Positions 1 to 15,100 of a stretch of 64,000 nt of DNA are shown here, one piece after another. Both the position numbers and the translations under genes were made by a program. The first letter of the stretch is position 1. Each line of letters starts with the position of its first letter. The stretch is from the NCBI GenBank assembly GCA_949130485.1, contig OX422188.1, positions 447,391-511,390 on the forward strand, in the 5' to 3' direction. Origin of the DNA: Agelas oroides. Lineage: Eukaryota; Porifera; Demospongiae; Agelasida; Agelasidae. The notes below the pieces were generated by a model. It was not told the DNA's origin. It saw only the letters and a program-made list of their open reading frames with translations, and did not search any database.

Positions 1-10
1 TACAACTTAC

Positions 11-148
11 CAATGCATTGTCGACAAGGGCCACTACCATTACGAAACGATAAACCACTCCCAAGGCAGCAGTCCCTGGCAGTGCTCACACCAGTGACCT
101 CATTTCCTCCACACTCAGTAGCATCATGGCACTGGAACTGTGCAGAAC
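11..148 (-). CDS. Gene A six-cysteine motif 4 (last exon in window)
   Basis: C-x5-C-G-G, VTGVSTARDCCLGSGLSFR, C-x2-C-I-G, followed by donor G|GTAAGT at the window edge. It closes the third Calx-beta block and shows the gene goes on beyond the window. Confidence 0.84.
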
Positions 149-3100
149 CTGTGGGAAAACACAAGTTAGCGCTAGAACCTATAATTGTACCACATAAAAT
201 GAGTGAATTTGCTGTCTGCAATTCCATTATGTAATACTTTATGTATCCTTCTACAATTCTGTGGATATTCTACACTTGAACATGAGTTTTACAAGCAATT
301 TTTCTACAGTTAAACATTACTTTGACGAAACTAAAGCATAGTAACCACTATTGCCACATTGCTGATTATCTATGTCTGGTTTTGCTGTTAGCATGCTACA
401 TAGTCTTGCATTGCTGAACGCTTGCTTGTAAACACTGCAGTCTGGTGTCACCATGATTCAACAACCCTTTACTCAAAATCAGCCGAGTGTTGTTGTTGTG
501 GAATACAAGCACTAGTTTGAGGGATTTTTTTTATGTGTTAGCAACTCAGCCTGGTCTTAGCAGTGCGCATTGTTTCTGTTCTCAAAGCCTTGACACAATT
601 TTGTATGCAAGGGGTCAAGTTCGGTCAATATAATAAAACAACTTTATTAATTACAAATACTCAATAAGGCCAAAACAGCAATTTGTATTGATGAAAATTA
701 CCTAGACAGTGTGTAACAAGATGTTGCTGTGCTGATGTACTGGCACAGCTCTACTAAACAAAGTGCTTATCAGTCTCATGCTCAGCCATCCATGCCCACA
801 CAGGTGCACACATGGGGTCTGGGCTTGAGACTTGGTACTCTTACTGCAATTAACTTACTGAGGTCATTGTCTGTAATCAGCACTGTTGTTTGAGGTGGAT
901 CAACAATAATCCGGTCTGCAGTAATAGTTGTCACTGAAGCTGGTATGAGTGTCAACCTGGCAGTGAAGGTTTCATTTGATTCTGTAAATGAATCATTGAT
1001 GATTGATACACTGAAGCACTGTCTTGGACGCTGGCTGGTGAAGGTATTCAGGGTCATTGAAACACTCGTGTAGTCTTCAGAAGAGACTATAAAGTGTGTG
1101 TGTGCAATTGTGTTTAGGTGTGTACATATGCGTATGTGTACATGTCCACGTGTGCGAGAGTAGTATGTATGTGTGTATATAACAACATACTGCAACATAG
1201 TGACCATAAATGCACGTTTGATAATATTTTATAAAGCCACACACTATTTGATACCAAAATATGTATGGGGATGTGGGGAGGGTATACACATACAGAAGAT
1301 TACAAATCGTGCATATGTAATACTTCCCACTACAGAAATGAAAGCATTTAACTGCTACCTGCACTGCCATCTTGTGTCTCCACAGTGAGGTTGAAGGTAA
1401 CAGTACCAATGTCCTGTCGTCCTGGCACTGTAATGTTGACACACACTTGCACCTGTCCATCTCCTTCACCAGCTATGTACATGCGCCTCTCAAATCCCAC
1501 CACCACAGCTGCAAGAAGAACGGCAAGAAATTGAATGGTATCATAATATTCACCTCAGTTTCACAAACCCTATAGACACAGTTAAAGGGTCAGTGCACCT
1601 TCAAGCTCTGTGACATCATTCACTTTGCCTATGGAAGTATGTTACTGTGATAACAAGTATTGGATATACTACCTATACGAGGAGGAGTAGATCGTGTTTA
1701 TACGTACTCGGAGTATAGGTTGTATATCCTATTTTATACAACATTGAGACTGTAAACTATAACTCAGTTTTGTGTAAACTATTCTGTACATCATGCAAGT
1801 TTTGTGCAAAATATTATTGTACAATTTTTACATAACAGGAGTATATGTAATAGTTATAGCACAGGTGTCAGGGATTTATGGCAGTAAACAGACCGAGTCC
1901 GAGGGCGTAGCCCGAGGACGAGGTTTGTTTACTACAGCCATAAATCCTGGCACCTGTGCTATAATTATTATATATCCCACCTGATTGGTCCTTTGTTGTT
2001 ATTACTGTAAACACATCTGTACATGTGCAAGTGTTTACAGTAACTTCAATATTATTTACTGTCACAGAAAAATGATGTAAAATCTGTACTATAGTCTGAC
2101 AATGTAGTAGACTGTAAACTAAAAATACATGGAGAGGGAATTATGAGCCATAATTTCCCTTGTAGCCTTGAGGGGACAAATTATGACAGTTAAAGTCCAC
2201 TCTGGCCTATGCATGAAGTATAGTAGGTGGGATATACACATTATACTCCACTGTTCATCCAATGAAATACTTAGAAAGTGATGTAATGTGGTATAAATCT
2301 CTTAATCCTGAGGGCTGTTGACACATCTACAGGCATAACTGGACACTATGGTTATGACTATCTTTCTTAAATAAACCTGACAGAGTGGCATTGCCGCAAC
2401 TCAAGAGTTAGTGCATACCAGAAGTGCATTTAATGTTATTTGAGGGTGGGAACAATTGAAGGGCAAAAAAAAATAAAAAATAGGAAAATTGCATACAAAG
2501 ACATACAAGACTGTAAGTTGTGAGGGCAGCTTGACTCATACTACTCACTACTTCTCTGTTGGTGAAGATGTTCTCACCAAGTTGAATTTCCCCGCAAACA
2601 GGTGGTACATATTGTACACATGCATACATTTGATGCTGTGAATGGTCCCATGTTTGCTCACAATGGCCGACTTGCATAATGACGTCACGTACAAGGGCTG
2701 GGGTAAAACTTCGGCAGCTGGCCATAGAGAATGTATGGGGAATTCCAAACGCGTGTTGAGAAGATCCATCAGTTTGCTACGCGGAAAGACTGATCGTCTC
2801 CATGCGCTAATAATTGCTACCCGAAGAGTTGGTGTATTCATAAGTGAGTCCGAGGGCCGTATTGCATACAGTGTGTGGTGTTGATTGACAGGAAAGCCAC
2901 CGATGGTTCAGCTGATGATGTCTACCAATATGGAAAACGGCTAAGACCTCTCTGTCTTGAAAACTATTTGTAAGCCACCTTTTTGTCTATAATAGTTCTG
3001 TTTTGTGCAAAGGGGCGGGTCGGAAGGCATGAACAAGCCAGATTTACAGTAGTCTTGTCCCCAGACCTAATTTTTCGCGCGCGCCCTGCGGACTCGTTGA

Positions 3101-6100
3101 AAAATAGGGTCTTGACACTTTCACTACGAAAGCTGGGGCAAGTTTACATACGGCGGTCAGTAAATTGGGTAATTTGTAGGTGTTAATTACATTATCAGCT
3201 ATTTGCAGCATTTGCTTTGGCGCCCAAAAATTTGCAAGCTGGCTATTTGTGATGACGCATAACGCAATTTACTTTACCTGAACAATCTGATTGGTGCGAC
3301 AACATGCCAATACGCTAGTATGATTACGCCCCAGTTTTACCAGTGAATGTGTCCAGACCCTATTTTTTGATAAGGCCGCAGGGCGCGCACGAAAAATTTG
3401 GTGTCTGGGGACGAGACTAGATTTACAGCTGAATTTGTATGATTTAATTAGTTGTAGCTGCTGGAATACTCTTGTACTTCATGTGGGTATGCAACTTTTT
3501 CTTGGAGAGAGTAACCAGAAAGTAGACGGCGTAGCCTCTTTCTCAGGCCGCCACCGGCTTTCTGTTGCTTGCTGTATGGTGGTAAGCAACAGAAAGATGG
3601 GTGGGGCGTGCATGGGAATGAGGCTAGTGAGACTGTGTGTAGCTTAAGATTTGCAGCAGGGTATCACATGTAGCATTGTTCCCAGACCTTCTCCAAGTCA
3701 ACATTTTGATCATTTACAGCACGGAGAAGGCCTGGGAGATTTTCACATGATTGATATGAATTGCTGTGACGGAGGCAAAAGGGTCAAGAGATCTCAAGGT
3801 CTTTCTGGTAGCTAGTGCCTGTTGTTGTTGTGGCAAAAGAACGCATGCATGGGTAAAACACTCTATTTACACGTTTTGCCTCTTCCCCTCCATGCACTTT
3901 CACAGGGCCATAAATTGATGCTCTCCTTAGATGCCGACGAAGGCGACCATGAACTGTGCAGTGTGGAGACAATCCTCGAAGAGCTGCTTCTGTCCAAGAA
4001 GGCGCAACTGAACTTGCATGATCAGTGCTAAACTGTTGTTTCTGTACGTACTACCATTTTAGTCTTAATATATCTCCAAAATATGGCATGGCACAATGTG
4101 GCTGAACCATGGCTAAATCATGGAGGAGTGCATGTATGTGGGCGGGTCAGCAGGTTCTGCACCTTCTACAGGATCTATTCAAGTGTAGTAAGTTATCTCT
4201 GACGCTGACTCTAACTTGAGGTAGCTGTGAGGGCAGTTGTAGCGATTATAATTGGGACTCTTGAGCGCCGTGCGTAGCTTTGCATGCTAGCCGAAACGTT
4301 GCACAACGTCCGAAGCGTATAGAACTATTCAGAGGATAGAACATTCTGCTGTGGTCAATGCATGCAAAAAGAGCGGCAACAGCTACTATTGATCATAAGT
4401 TATAACGGTGTTTATCAGGGGTACAAAATCCCCATACATTCTCTATGACAGCCCTTGTACGTGACATCATCATGCAAGTCGGCCATTGACACAGATCTTG
4501 ATAAGTATATTATATTCATTGCAGATGAATTATTATTGCATTGCCAACTTGACAGTCTGGAGACAGACAGTTTCACTGTCCACTAACTCACGCTCACCTA
4601 ACTATTAATGACCACTTCCACATACCAAGTTGTGCTGAGACATATCAAATCTTTTAAAGATTGCCTTGTTAGGGCTAAACCCATGACCAAACAGTCTAAT
4701 AAACTTACAGCTAAAGTCTCGTATTCTGACAGTAGCCACAGCAGGTGTAACATTTACTGATCCTGGTGGCAGCTGCAGGTCAGGCCGAAGGGACAAGGTT
4801 AACTGCAGCTCTTCCACTCCCTCAGGAACATCATCCACAAATATAGGAAATGTAAATGTTTGTGACCGTCGTGTATCATTAAACATCTGATTCAGGACAC
4901 TGAATTCTGTGACGTCAAATGCCACCTCATCAAATGTATAATAGAGACCATTTTCAATCCGTGGAAAGTCCTCAACCCCAGGTAAAGGATTCTGCAGAGT
5001 GTCAATAGCTGAGTGTGATGCTGCATAAGGAAAGTACAAAAGAAGTACAGTAATAAACATTAGACTTGTTTCTAGGCATCTACCAAAAAGGAGTCAAAGA
5101 AAGAGGATCTGGTAATAAGGTTACATAACGAAACACAAATTCGTAAAAAAAATCACAACATTGAGGAAAACCACCTCTACCTGCAGAGCCATCCATAGAA
5201 TCCACACGGAGGGCAAACATGATCCCAAGTCCAGCTATACCAGGCGTTGGTAGTGGGCGTGTGATACTGACATTGAGAGTAGCTTGCCCATCAGTTTCAT
5301 TAACTTCAACCAGTGTGTCCACAAATCCAACCACAACAACTATAAGGTGAGAAGAGTATACTTAATATATATATATTTAATGACAGATAGTGGCCAGAAG
5401 GCCCAACAGTCAAGACAAGAGAGTTTAATCTCTAACTAAGTTGCATGGTTCATTATATATTGCTTTCTGGTTTGGAAGGCCTTAAGTAGAAAGACACCTA
5501 GTAAGTATAGTGCTTATGAGTTCCCAGCTGACCAAATGAGCTTGAATTTTTCAATGTTTAATTGTAGGGAGCTGAGTATTCCTTGAGTGTCTTATTACGG
5601 TGTTCTAATGAATAATAGATTTTAGACTATCACAGTAGTTGTCAAAATTATATTTTGCAATGTTTTAATCACACTCTGGTGTATGTATTCTGCAGGTAAC
5701 TTAGTTGCTACTGTGACAGTCCACGATATATCACTTTGAAAAATGAACTCTACCCACACTAAATTACACAGCAATCGCATGAACCAGACAGAAACTACAC
5801 TAAAAGATTGAGGCTAAGTTATGATCACCAAGCACACCACAGTTCACTGAAAATTTACAATGAGGATTCATCATATACATAATTGTCTGCAATACTAAAT
5901 ATTTGAGTACAAAATGTTGCGACAGTGGTTAGAGATGATGGCTTCTAAATTCGCGACCCATGAAGAAATGCTAAAATAAAAAATCTAAAATCTTTCTAAC
6001 TCACCATCCTCATCCTGAATCACTATTTCAAGTTGTTGAAAGCATCCATTGGCCTCAGTGCAGGTAAAAGTTGGGCTGCCAACGGCTGGAGTGATAGATA

Positions 6101-9100
6101 GCTGGAATACCTCTTGGTTCTCTGGTGTATTATCTCCAAGAATTTGGTAGGAAAATAATCTGTTGGGTTGAGGTGGATCTAGTCTTAGAAGCATAGTTGG
6201 ACGGTCACTTCCAGGGATTTCAAAATCTTCACCTCGTGTAGCACTTTGCCCAAATGGTGAGTTAAGAGTACTAATTTCAACTCGAGCAGTAAATGTTTGT
6301 TCAGATGCACGACTTTCATTAATGAGTGTATCAAACTGTCGAAACACTACTTCAGTGTGGAAGATTCTTCGTTGTGTAAAACCAATTTGAATAGCTGTAA
6401 ATAGGAGGGAAGGAAAGAAATAACAGTCAACACAGAAAATGCCAATTATTTTTGTGGTAAGCTGCAGTTACACAAACACTGATGGTACGTATTCATAGCA
6501 GGAATGCACGAACCCTTAGTAGTTGAATACATCTTTGTTGGTATTGCATTAGTGTAAGCATTGCCAACCCATGTTCAGATCCAAATAAAGCCATCTTGTA
6601 ACTATAAAGTGGAGTTTATATAATGTTGTGTATATTCATGGTTTACTTTTGAATAATTTTTAGCTGTACAAACTGATTAGAGTACATAGATAGTATCCAC
6701 AACAGAAGATTTCTACACAGTAAATAGAAGAAAGCTGCATACACGTTTTTGAGTTAGAAGGAAGAAAAAAAATCAAATGATAACTCTGTTCAGGTAGCTA
6801 TCTATTAATTAACTGCCATAGTGTACAACAGCTAATAGCCAGTAACTTTAACTTCTATGTACATGTACACTGGGCAAGCAAGTTTCTGAGGCACCACAAC
6901 TAGCATACGGTCCCAATTCAGGAACGACATAGGAATTTGGTTCTTGCACCAAACGAGAGAGTAGGCTCTCACTGAATAGAATAACCCCTTTTAGCCGAGT
7001 TATAGCACACACCCGCGCATGAGCAACACTTTTTTCATACCATATTATCATGCCAATTATCAACTGCCCATACATTTTCCTATTACAAATTATCGACCAG
7101 CAACAAGATTGTTTAATACCACCATGCCTCCTGTACCATACTGTTACACTAGCACCTGGCATTACACGAGAGCTGAGTCGGACGAACACAAACATGACTC
7201 ATGCAAATATAGCATGCCATACAGTCACTGAAACTGTTCAAACAACTGTGTTCAATGACTAGAGCTATAAACAGCTAACAGCTAACAAGAATATGGCAGA
7301 CTTGGCAGGATGGACCTCCACCATGAACAGACACACAGGTAGTAGGGTGTTTCTAAGACCCAGAGTTCCCGCCAAAACTACTAGACTTTCTCTGCTGGTT
7401 TAGACAAACAGTGAGCTCCAATCTTTCACAAAATCAGAAGCATATGCCACTGTCTTGTAAAGAAACTCAGTAAATAGCGCAAAACTGTCTTGCTGACTGT
7501 GCAATGCATTGACCGGAAGTTAAATGCCGTGCACTTACTACACATTCATGTAAAACTACTCAATATTTGCATGAAATTTTATCCGTATTCTACTGTTCGA
7601 TAATTGGTACGGTTTGATAATTGGCACCGTACGCTACTTCACACAAAGACAACACTGAAAAGTGAGTTGCGAACTTTCATGACATGCTGTACAGCAGACA
7701 TTAGTCTCATGAGGCTTTGCTAGACAAAACCTACATAAGCTGTATTTGGAGATTTAGTCAAAAGAAAAGTTTATTTGTGTCTCTGGATGTCAGAAATACA
7801 ATCTCACCATACCATGTACCATGAATCAAGTAGAGTACACAATTTCTTTTTGAAAAGGGGGGTGTATGAACTAGTAGTTTTGTAATTTCTACAGTACCTC
7901 CTTAAGAGAACAAGCACTAGACACTTGTCTTTTACACTTTGTTTCATATTTGAACATGTTGCTACACTGTTTGAAAGTGCAGGAACAGTTTTTGATACTG
8001 TAGTGCTTATGTCACTTTGAGGAGGAATAGATACTTGTGCCCACACTTAGCTATATAATGACCTCTGTAGCCAAGCATAAATGAACAGAAATACTTGTGA
8101 CACTAGCAGGGGACTTTCCTTGGTCGGAGTATTTAAACTAATTCAGTGTTTCTTGTGCATGGCTATGGATGGCTGGAGAGTGGTGATACTAGGCAGATTA
8201 CACTACATACAATACTTTTACAGAAAATGAAAGAGCCCAGATTGGCCACTGCATGGCATACTTGGTGCAATTTAACCTCACACAGTGCTACTCTGCAGAC
8301 ACTGTTCACTCCAGTTCACCCTATAATGCATAAGTATCTGTCTAGTTTACACAGCCAACAACAAGCATAGAGGTGTACTTTACATTCACTTATAAACAAA
8401 TATGTAACGCAAACATGCCTATTATCACCACATTAAGTTAATTAGCTATTATGATCTCATTGTAACTGAAAAGTGGAAGGATTTACCCATGCAATCCTGC
8501 ACAAGCTAAGTAGGCCTTGGGCATTGTTTTGGCTGTGTTTAAGGCTGCAAGGGAAAGAAACCTGCAAACACTAAGGAAGGAAACTCGTGTTTAGCCGTAT
8601 ATCTTGCGTGGGTCAGGCAGTAGTACTTATGAAAACAAGTCCTGAGGCACTTGTTTTATATGAGTCTTGAACATTTTGGTTTACATTTGAACACACTGCT
8701 GCATTGTTTATTGCATGTTTGAAGGGTTTTCACGCAGTTGTGCATCAAATGTATGCAAATTTTGCAAGATAACTTACGGTCACTTTTTCGAATCCTACAC
8801 AGGGTAGTTTGTATCCTGTACATCACTGTATTAGAGATGTTGCCCACAACTTCCAGAAATACATCAAAAACTTCTCGCCCTTCATTGATTTCATCATCAA
8901 TTATTTGGATTGCATGTACCAGCAGAGTTTGTGCTTCTGGAACTTCCGTTACAATTACTGTATCATTGAAATCATTCCCTGCATGGAAAGATATGCATAC
9001 ACGTTAATAAACTGTATCACTGTATTTCAAGTCTAAAACACACTCCCAAGATGCTCACAGAACCTAGCATTTAGTGCCATGGCTTACTTTGGCTAGTGCT

Positions 9101-12100
9101 AATGAGCTAATCATAACAAGACTCACCCTCAGATGAGCCACACATAGGTTTACTTCACATTTTCACTTACCTGCTTTAGTGTGCTCAATACATGCAGAAT
9201 TTTATATGGGCATATGGAGTGTGCAAATATATCACATAAGTGGGGAAAGCTCTTCTGGAGTCACTGTGAGGGATGAGGATCGTGTAAATGGCGATGGGAG
9301 GCTTGTTGGCAAGCTAAACTTTCAGAGTAAGTGCACCAGGACAATTTACTCAGATCGGATGTCCACTGCTTCCTCTAGTAACAAATGTACTTCCTCATGC
9401 TTGCTCCCCAATGTACTGCATTCCACTAGTTAATTCAAACCACAACCCAAGATGCAGCCAATGACCTGATGACAGTTACTCTAAAAGGACTTTACTACAT
9501 TACAGTCTATATAATTATAGCAGCCTCAGGAAAACACAAGACATTAACCATACCAGGAGCTTATAAGCGCCGCATAGCGGTTCATAAGCTCCTGACCATA
9601 CTTAGGTGCTTATGGTATGCACCATAAAAAATGACGCCATCATTTGGAACGTTTTTTCATACATGCATTTGCAGCACAACTTCACCACAAGTCGAAAGGC
9701 TTCTTTAGATAGTTGGAAGGCTCTCTAAAGAAGCAGATGGCTTTTTTCAAAGTAATGGAAGGCTTCATACAAAATGAAGAAGGACTTGTTCATACACACA
9801 CACTTCTGAGAATAAAATGAAATTTCTGGAGTTTCATTTCAGTTTTCCAGAGCTTCATTTGAGCCCACAGAAGCATCTTTTGTGTATTTGGAGTTGTGTT
9901 TGCAGTACAGTTGTGATGCAGTAGTGGAAATGGTTTCAGAAACACAGCATCAATTTAAAGATGTGTACCATAGCAGTTTACTTGTTAAGTCTGGAGTATA
10001 CGAAGGTACACTGACTCCAGTAAGGGCTTTTGCCATCAAACACTACTTGCCCACACTTGTTCAAGGTTTTCATTCATAAAGTATATAGGTACACCATGGC
10101 ACTAATGAATATGTACTCAGATTGGATCTCCAATACTTCCTCTGGCCAGTGTAGTATACCAGTCTTATGTGAATCCTATGTATCACATCGTGAGGGGTAG
10201 CTTAGCAAGATCTATTTGTTTATTCATACTGGTACGTATTTCATATTGATAAACTGTGTGTAGCATTATACCTCTTTTCCAATGCATAGTAAATAGGCAT
10301 AAAATTCAACTTTCTTACTTGTAGCATTTCGTTCTCTGGGTGTGAGCTGGATTTGTAGGGGGATTTCAAGACTCCTGTCAAAAATTTCAACAGTTACAGT
10401 ACATGGAGTGTTCGGTCGTGATACATCTGTAGGTTCTCCTTCATCCCCTATGTAGTCATCTTGAGAAAATCCAATCACCACAGCTGAAAATGTAATCATC
10501 GAGATAGAACACTGGTTATAATGCTTACTTTAAAGTATTCAACTTCACATTGTATAAATGGAATCACAAGACAATTGCCTCATTTGAAAGTCAGTAGCCA
10601 TCTTTGATGAGTTTCAGTGGCAGTTTTTGTCCCAAATGCCATAATGCTACAAAAGAATGCAAATGTTTAAATTTCAATAACAACCAAATAGCTGATGTCG
10701 ACGACATTGCAACAAGCTACATGTAGCCCTTCAGGGTAGCTAGTTTCCATCAGTGCTGAAGATTCAGTGTGTGGCAGTAGGTTGGTTCATAAGTGCAGAC
10801 TAGCCAACTAGTCCACTCTACTACTAGCTTCATTGGTGCCATAGTATTGTGATAGCTAATGGATCCACTTACCAGCTGGACAGTTTTATAGCATGTGTGA
10901 TGGTATGACATCACACGTAAACGCATGTAAGAAGCACATGATTTGTATATTCCTACACCTGAAAAAAAAACCTGTTGAGGCTGCTAAAACTATGGTTGTT
11001 CAATATTAAGAACACCTTATATCTGTACAGCATTGTACATCTACTGTAATGGGAATTAAAGAACGTCACATCAGCTCGAATGTAGTATTCTCACTAAAAT
11101 CCTCCCTTCACGGACATCAGGATCACATTATGATATACTGTATTGCCCCGAACAAGTGTTTATTTCGTGCAAGTGCCCACTGCCCAATCACGGGGTCTTT
11201 CGTATAACTACCCACCACCCTTTAAAATTCTTGCATACATCACATTGTGTGGTGATTCCTGTACGGTGAAAACATTAGCTGGCGGGCAGGGTTAGTTTTG
11301 TCACTGATTTCATGTCAAATGCCAAAACATCTGGCAATGTTCACCCACAATGATTTGTTTGTTCCCTTGCATGTTAAAGCCTTCTCCATTGCCAGCCCAA
11401 TGAGGCTGGCACAAAGAACAATGTCACCAAAGTGACAATGCAGGTTGATTCGGAGGTTTGCACAGCAACTTTGGATCCAGAAATCTGGAGTGGGTGCTTG
11501 TGCAGAGATATTCAAGCACTTCCTCCATGCAAACACTCACACCAGCTTGAACAGAGAGCACTCGTGTGCTTGCTTGAGCCAATACAGTACATGTACCTGG
11601 TACACGTTACTGCAATTTATTAACTATATAGCCACATGGCCAGAAAGATGGTACCATACAGTGAGTAACTCTAACTCTCAGAGGGTGCAGCAGGACACTT
11701 GTGATTAAGATATGGCTTTTTTATAGTTCATGCTATCATGCTGTGGATAAAATATTGTGCTATCTGCTATTAAGTTTACAGTTACCTGTCACATCTATAA
11801 CTCTGATGTTTAATGTATCCTGAAAGAAAATGTTTCCAGCACTGTTGACGGCAGTTTGTGTTGCACTTGTCAATATGAGCCGCAGTATTAGGACTTCAGT
11901 TCCCTCAATTTTATCATCAGCTACAGCATTGATGCCCACTTCAGATCTACTTTGCGCTGAAGGAAACCGTCGGAGCTGAATATTGCTACCACATCCTGTA
12001 TCAGTGAAGTCACTTGGGTCTGTTGAAAGAGAATTTACAATCATATCAAGGCAATCGTGCAATTCATAAATATTGACACACTGTTGTATCATTACTGTAA

Positions 12101-15100
12101 CATGGTCGGCTAGCTGAACAAGAGTTTTATGTTTTCATTGCTTGCTGTTGAACTGTCATAGGATGATTTTCTGAGGAAATGCTTGGAAATTTAGTTTTTC
12201 TCACATGGATCTATGTAGGGTCAATCACCTTGGTCTTTGGTTCACTTGAATTTGTTGCTTGCAAACTGATCATGAGTATACAGAGATGCTACAAGATGAT
12301 GCCAGAAAACTTAGTTTACAAAGGCATGCTAGTACCGCCTACTGGTTCTCCCAATATACTCACCAACTGCCTGAGGACTACCTCCATTGGAACTGTCAAT
12401 ACACATGAATGAGAAGTCAAAAGCCGTAACTCGAGTAGTTTCCCTGAGTGTGTTTCCTTTAACATCCAGAATCATTGTGATTACTTCCTGTGTGGCTCCT
12501 TCATTTATCACCAAATCAGATGTTTGAACAAAGCCATGGACTGAGGGAATGAACAAATGCACACATTATGTTGTAAATATGGAACAGGGTAGGTTCACTG
12601 TATTCAGGTGCATTAAGGACTATACTGAAACCATTTATCATTATTGGATTCTTACTGTGAACTTATAATTTTATTTATCATCTGACTGTGACCATATCAT
12701 TCTCATCACTGGTTAGGTGCATGATCACAGTTCATACAATCAGTCAGTTGGAACACATTCTTATAGTGCTATGCTTGCTAATGCCAAGTATTAGAAGTGG
12801 ATCTCAAGGGGAATCTAACTTCTACAGAGTCTTATCAATACATTTTGATGATATTATAGCTGTTTTGAATCTTCATTCTTTGCCATCCCTGTGAAAGTAT
12901 AGGGAGGCACTTGTTCAAGAGTGTGGTGTACACTGTGTTAATCATAATTGGTACAATGATTTAAAGAACAAGGTTATGAGATAGCTGACATGTACACTTT
13001 AGCATGAAAGCTGATGGTGATGAGAAGTATACTGGAACATGCTACGACTCAGTCACTTCACTCCCTGCCTCATTTACTTGCTCAAATATACTGATGCTGT
13101 ACAGTCTGCCTAAGCTAGAGAGCTTCCACTGTATTACTAGTAACAATGGGCTGCTGATAGCTTGCTAACCCTAACCCTAGATTGCAAGAAAGATAATCAA
13201 CAGCTTACCAATGCACTGTCGACAAGTTCCACCATTATTCCGAAATGATAAGCCACTTCCAAGGCAGCAGTCTCTGGCAGTGCTCACACCAGTGACGACA
13301 TTTCCTCCACAGTCAGTAGCATCATGGCATGACTGGATCCGCACAGAACCTGTGGGAAAACACAAGTTAGCAGTAGGACCTACATTGCTCCCCATTAAAT
13401 GAGTGAATTTGCTGTCTGCCATTCCAATACATAGTACATAGCTATTTTAATGTACAAGTACAAAAACTTTGTTACATCATTCACTCATTTTGTTTTTCCC
13501 ATTGATATGTTGTTTTCTTAATCAGCATTTTCCTGGCAAGTTTGCACACCATGAAAAGTTAGGTGAAGAGCTGCCAGCCACTATGGTGACAAGAAGTAAA
13601 CTAGGTAAATAGGTGGGTAAAAGCTCACATTGTGTCCAGTTCAAGTCATGCAGTGCATTTGCAATTTTTTATAAGGGCCTTGGTGGCATCTAATAGACAA
13701 TGCTAAATGTCATGGTTGTGTTCAAACATGTAAATACAATGTATCTCAAAATGATTAGCTAGTTTTAATCTAAAAACATCACTTATGAATTGGGGAGGTT
13801 GACATAGCCACAGTGCAAAATTGGGACTTATTATAATTGTTTCTTGAAAACTAGCTTTATGTACAGGATCAACTATGACACTTTAAATCGCAAGTAATCA
13901 TTTTGCTCAAATGTACATGTACTGTACATACACGTGTGTACCATTACTTTCCACTGGTTCAATGTACACTGAACAATGTCATCTCAGAAACTCTCTCTTG
14001 CCATCAGTGAACTCAACTGTAGCTGTGTCTGTATCAATCTACACTCCACTCTGACCAGCTGGAACCAATAACCTGCAGTGAACTGCTCCACACTTTCCAC
14101 TACATAATCATTTACCAATACTAAACTCTCCCCACCTTTGTTCCATACACCAGAACTTACTATCATCATCATCCCGAATGGTGACAGTAGTGGTTGACGG
14201 GTTCAACGTGACAGCACTGTCTGCTGTTGTCAGAGACATAGTGAAAGACTCAGTACTCTCCACCACATTATCACCAGTGATGGGTATCATCACAGTTTGG
14301 TTTGTAGTGCCACTATTGAATGTCAGGTCCATGGACACAGTTGTGTAGTCAGATGAAGCTGGAGGGAGGAAATCATAACACATGAATCACCCATCTATAA
14401 AGTCTGTGTATTTATGAGAGTCCCACCTGTGGCAGTGCCATCCATTGTCTGCACGGTCACTACAGCATTTCTGGCCAGGGAGCCACTCTGCACAGACACA
14501 CTGACAGATCTGGAAACACTGCTGTCAGTTTCAGTAAAGGTATAGGCTGTTGCATCGAATCCAATGGTTGCAATGGTCTCCACTGAGGAGAAAGAGAAAC
14601 AGTGAACATAAAATGCAATGTAGCTGTCCTATCAGAATTTCTACAGAGGGGGAAGAACCCAAATTTTATTCATCTTTCTCGCCCTCAAATTTTGCAATCA
14701 TACGATCCCTTCACTTGTGACTAAAACCATTTTATAGCTTAAATTTCAAGCATTCTTAGAGAGGTATGCCTTCAGATCAGAGAATTATGCTCTCCATATC
14801 AATCTCCTCCCTCACCCTCCTCTCTTAAAAACTTACTATCATCATCCTGAATAGTGACAGTAGTGGTCGATGGGTTCAGAGTGATAGCACTGTCTGCTGA
14901 TGTCAGAGACACAGTGAAAGACTCGGTACTCTCCACCACATTATCACCAAGGATGGGTATCATCACAGTTTGGGTTGTAGTGCCACTATTGAATGTCAGG
15001 TCCATGGACACAGTTGTGTAGTCAGATGAAGCTGGAGAGAGGAAATGATAAAACATGAATCACCCATCTATAAAGTCTGTGTATTTATGAGAGTCCCACC

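Larger units (their letters stand above)
2657..4492. mobile_element. Pair of inverted repeat ends, possible non-autonomous DNA element
   Basis: The segment 2657-2745 (CAATGGCCGACTTGCATAAT... AGAATGTATGGGG) recurs inverted at 4425-4492 with a 20-bp internal deletion. Between them lie a separate inverted-repeat element (3052-3419) and two hairpins. They may be the ends of one 1.8-kb element or two independent insertions of the same short repeat. Confidence 0.45.
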
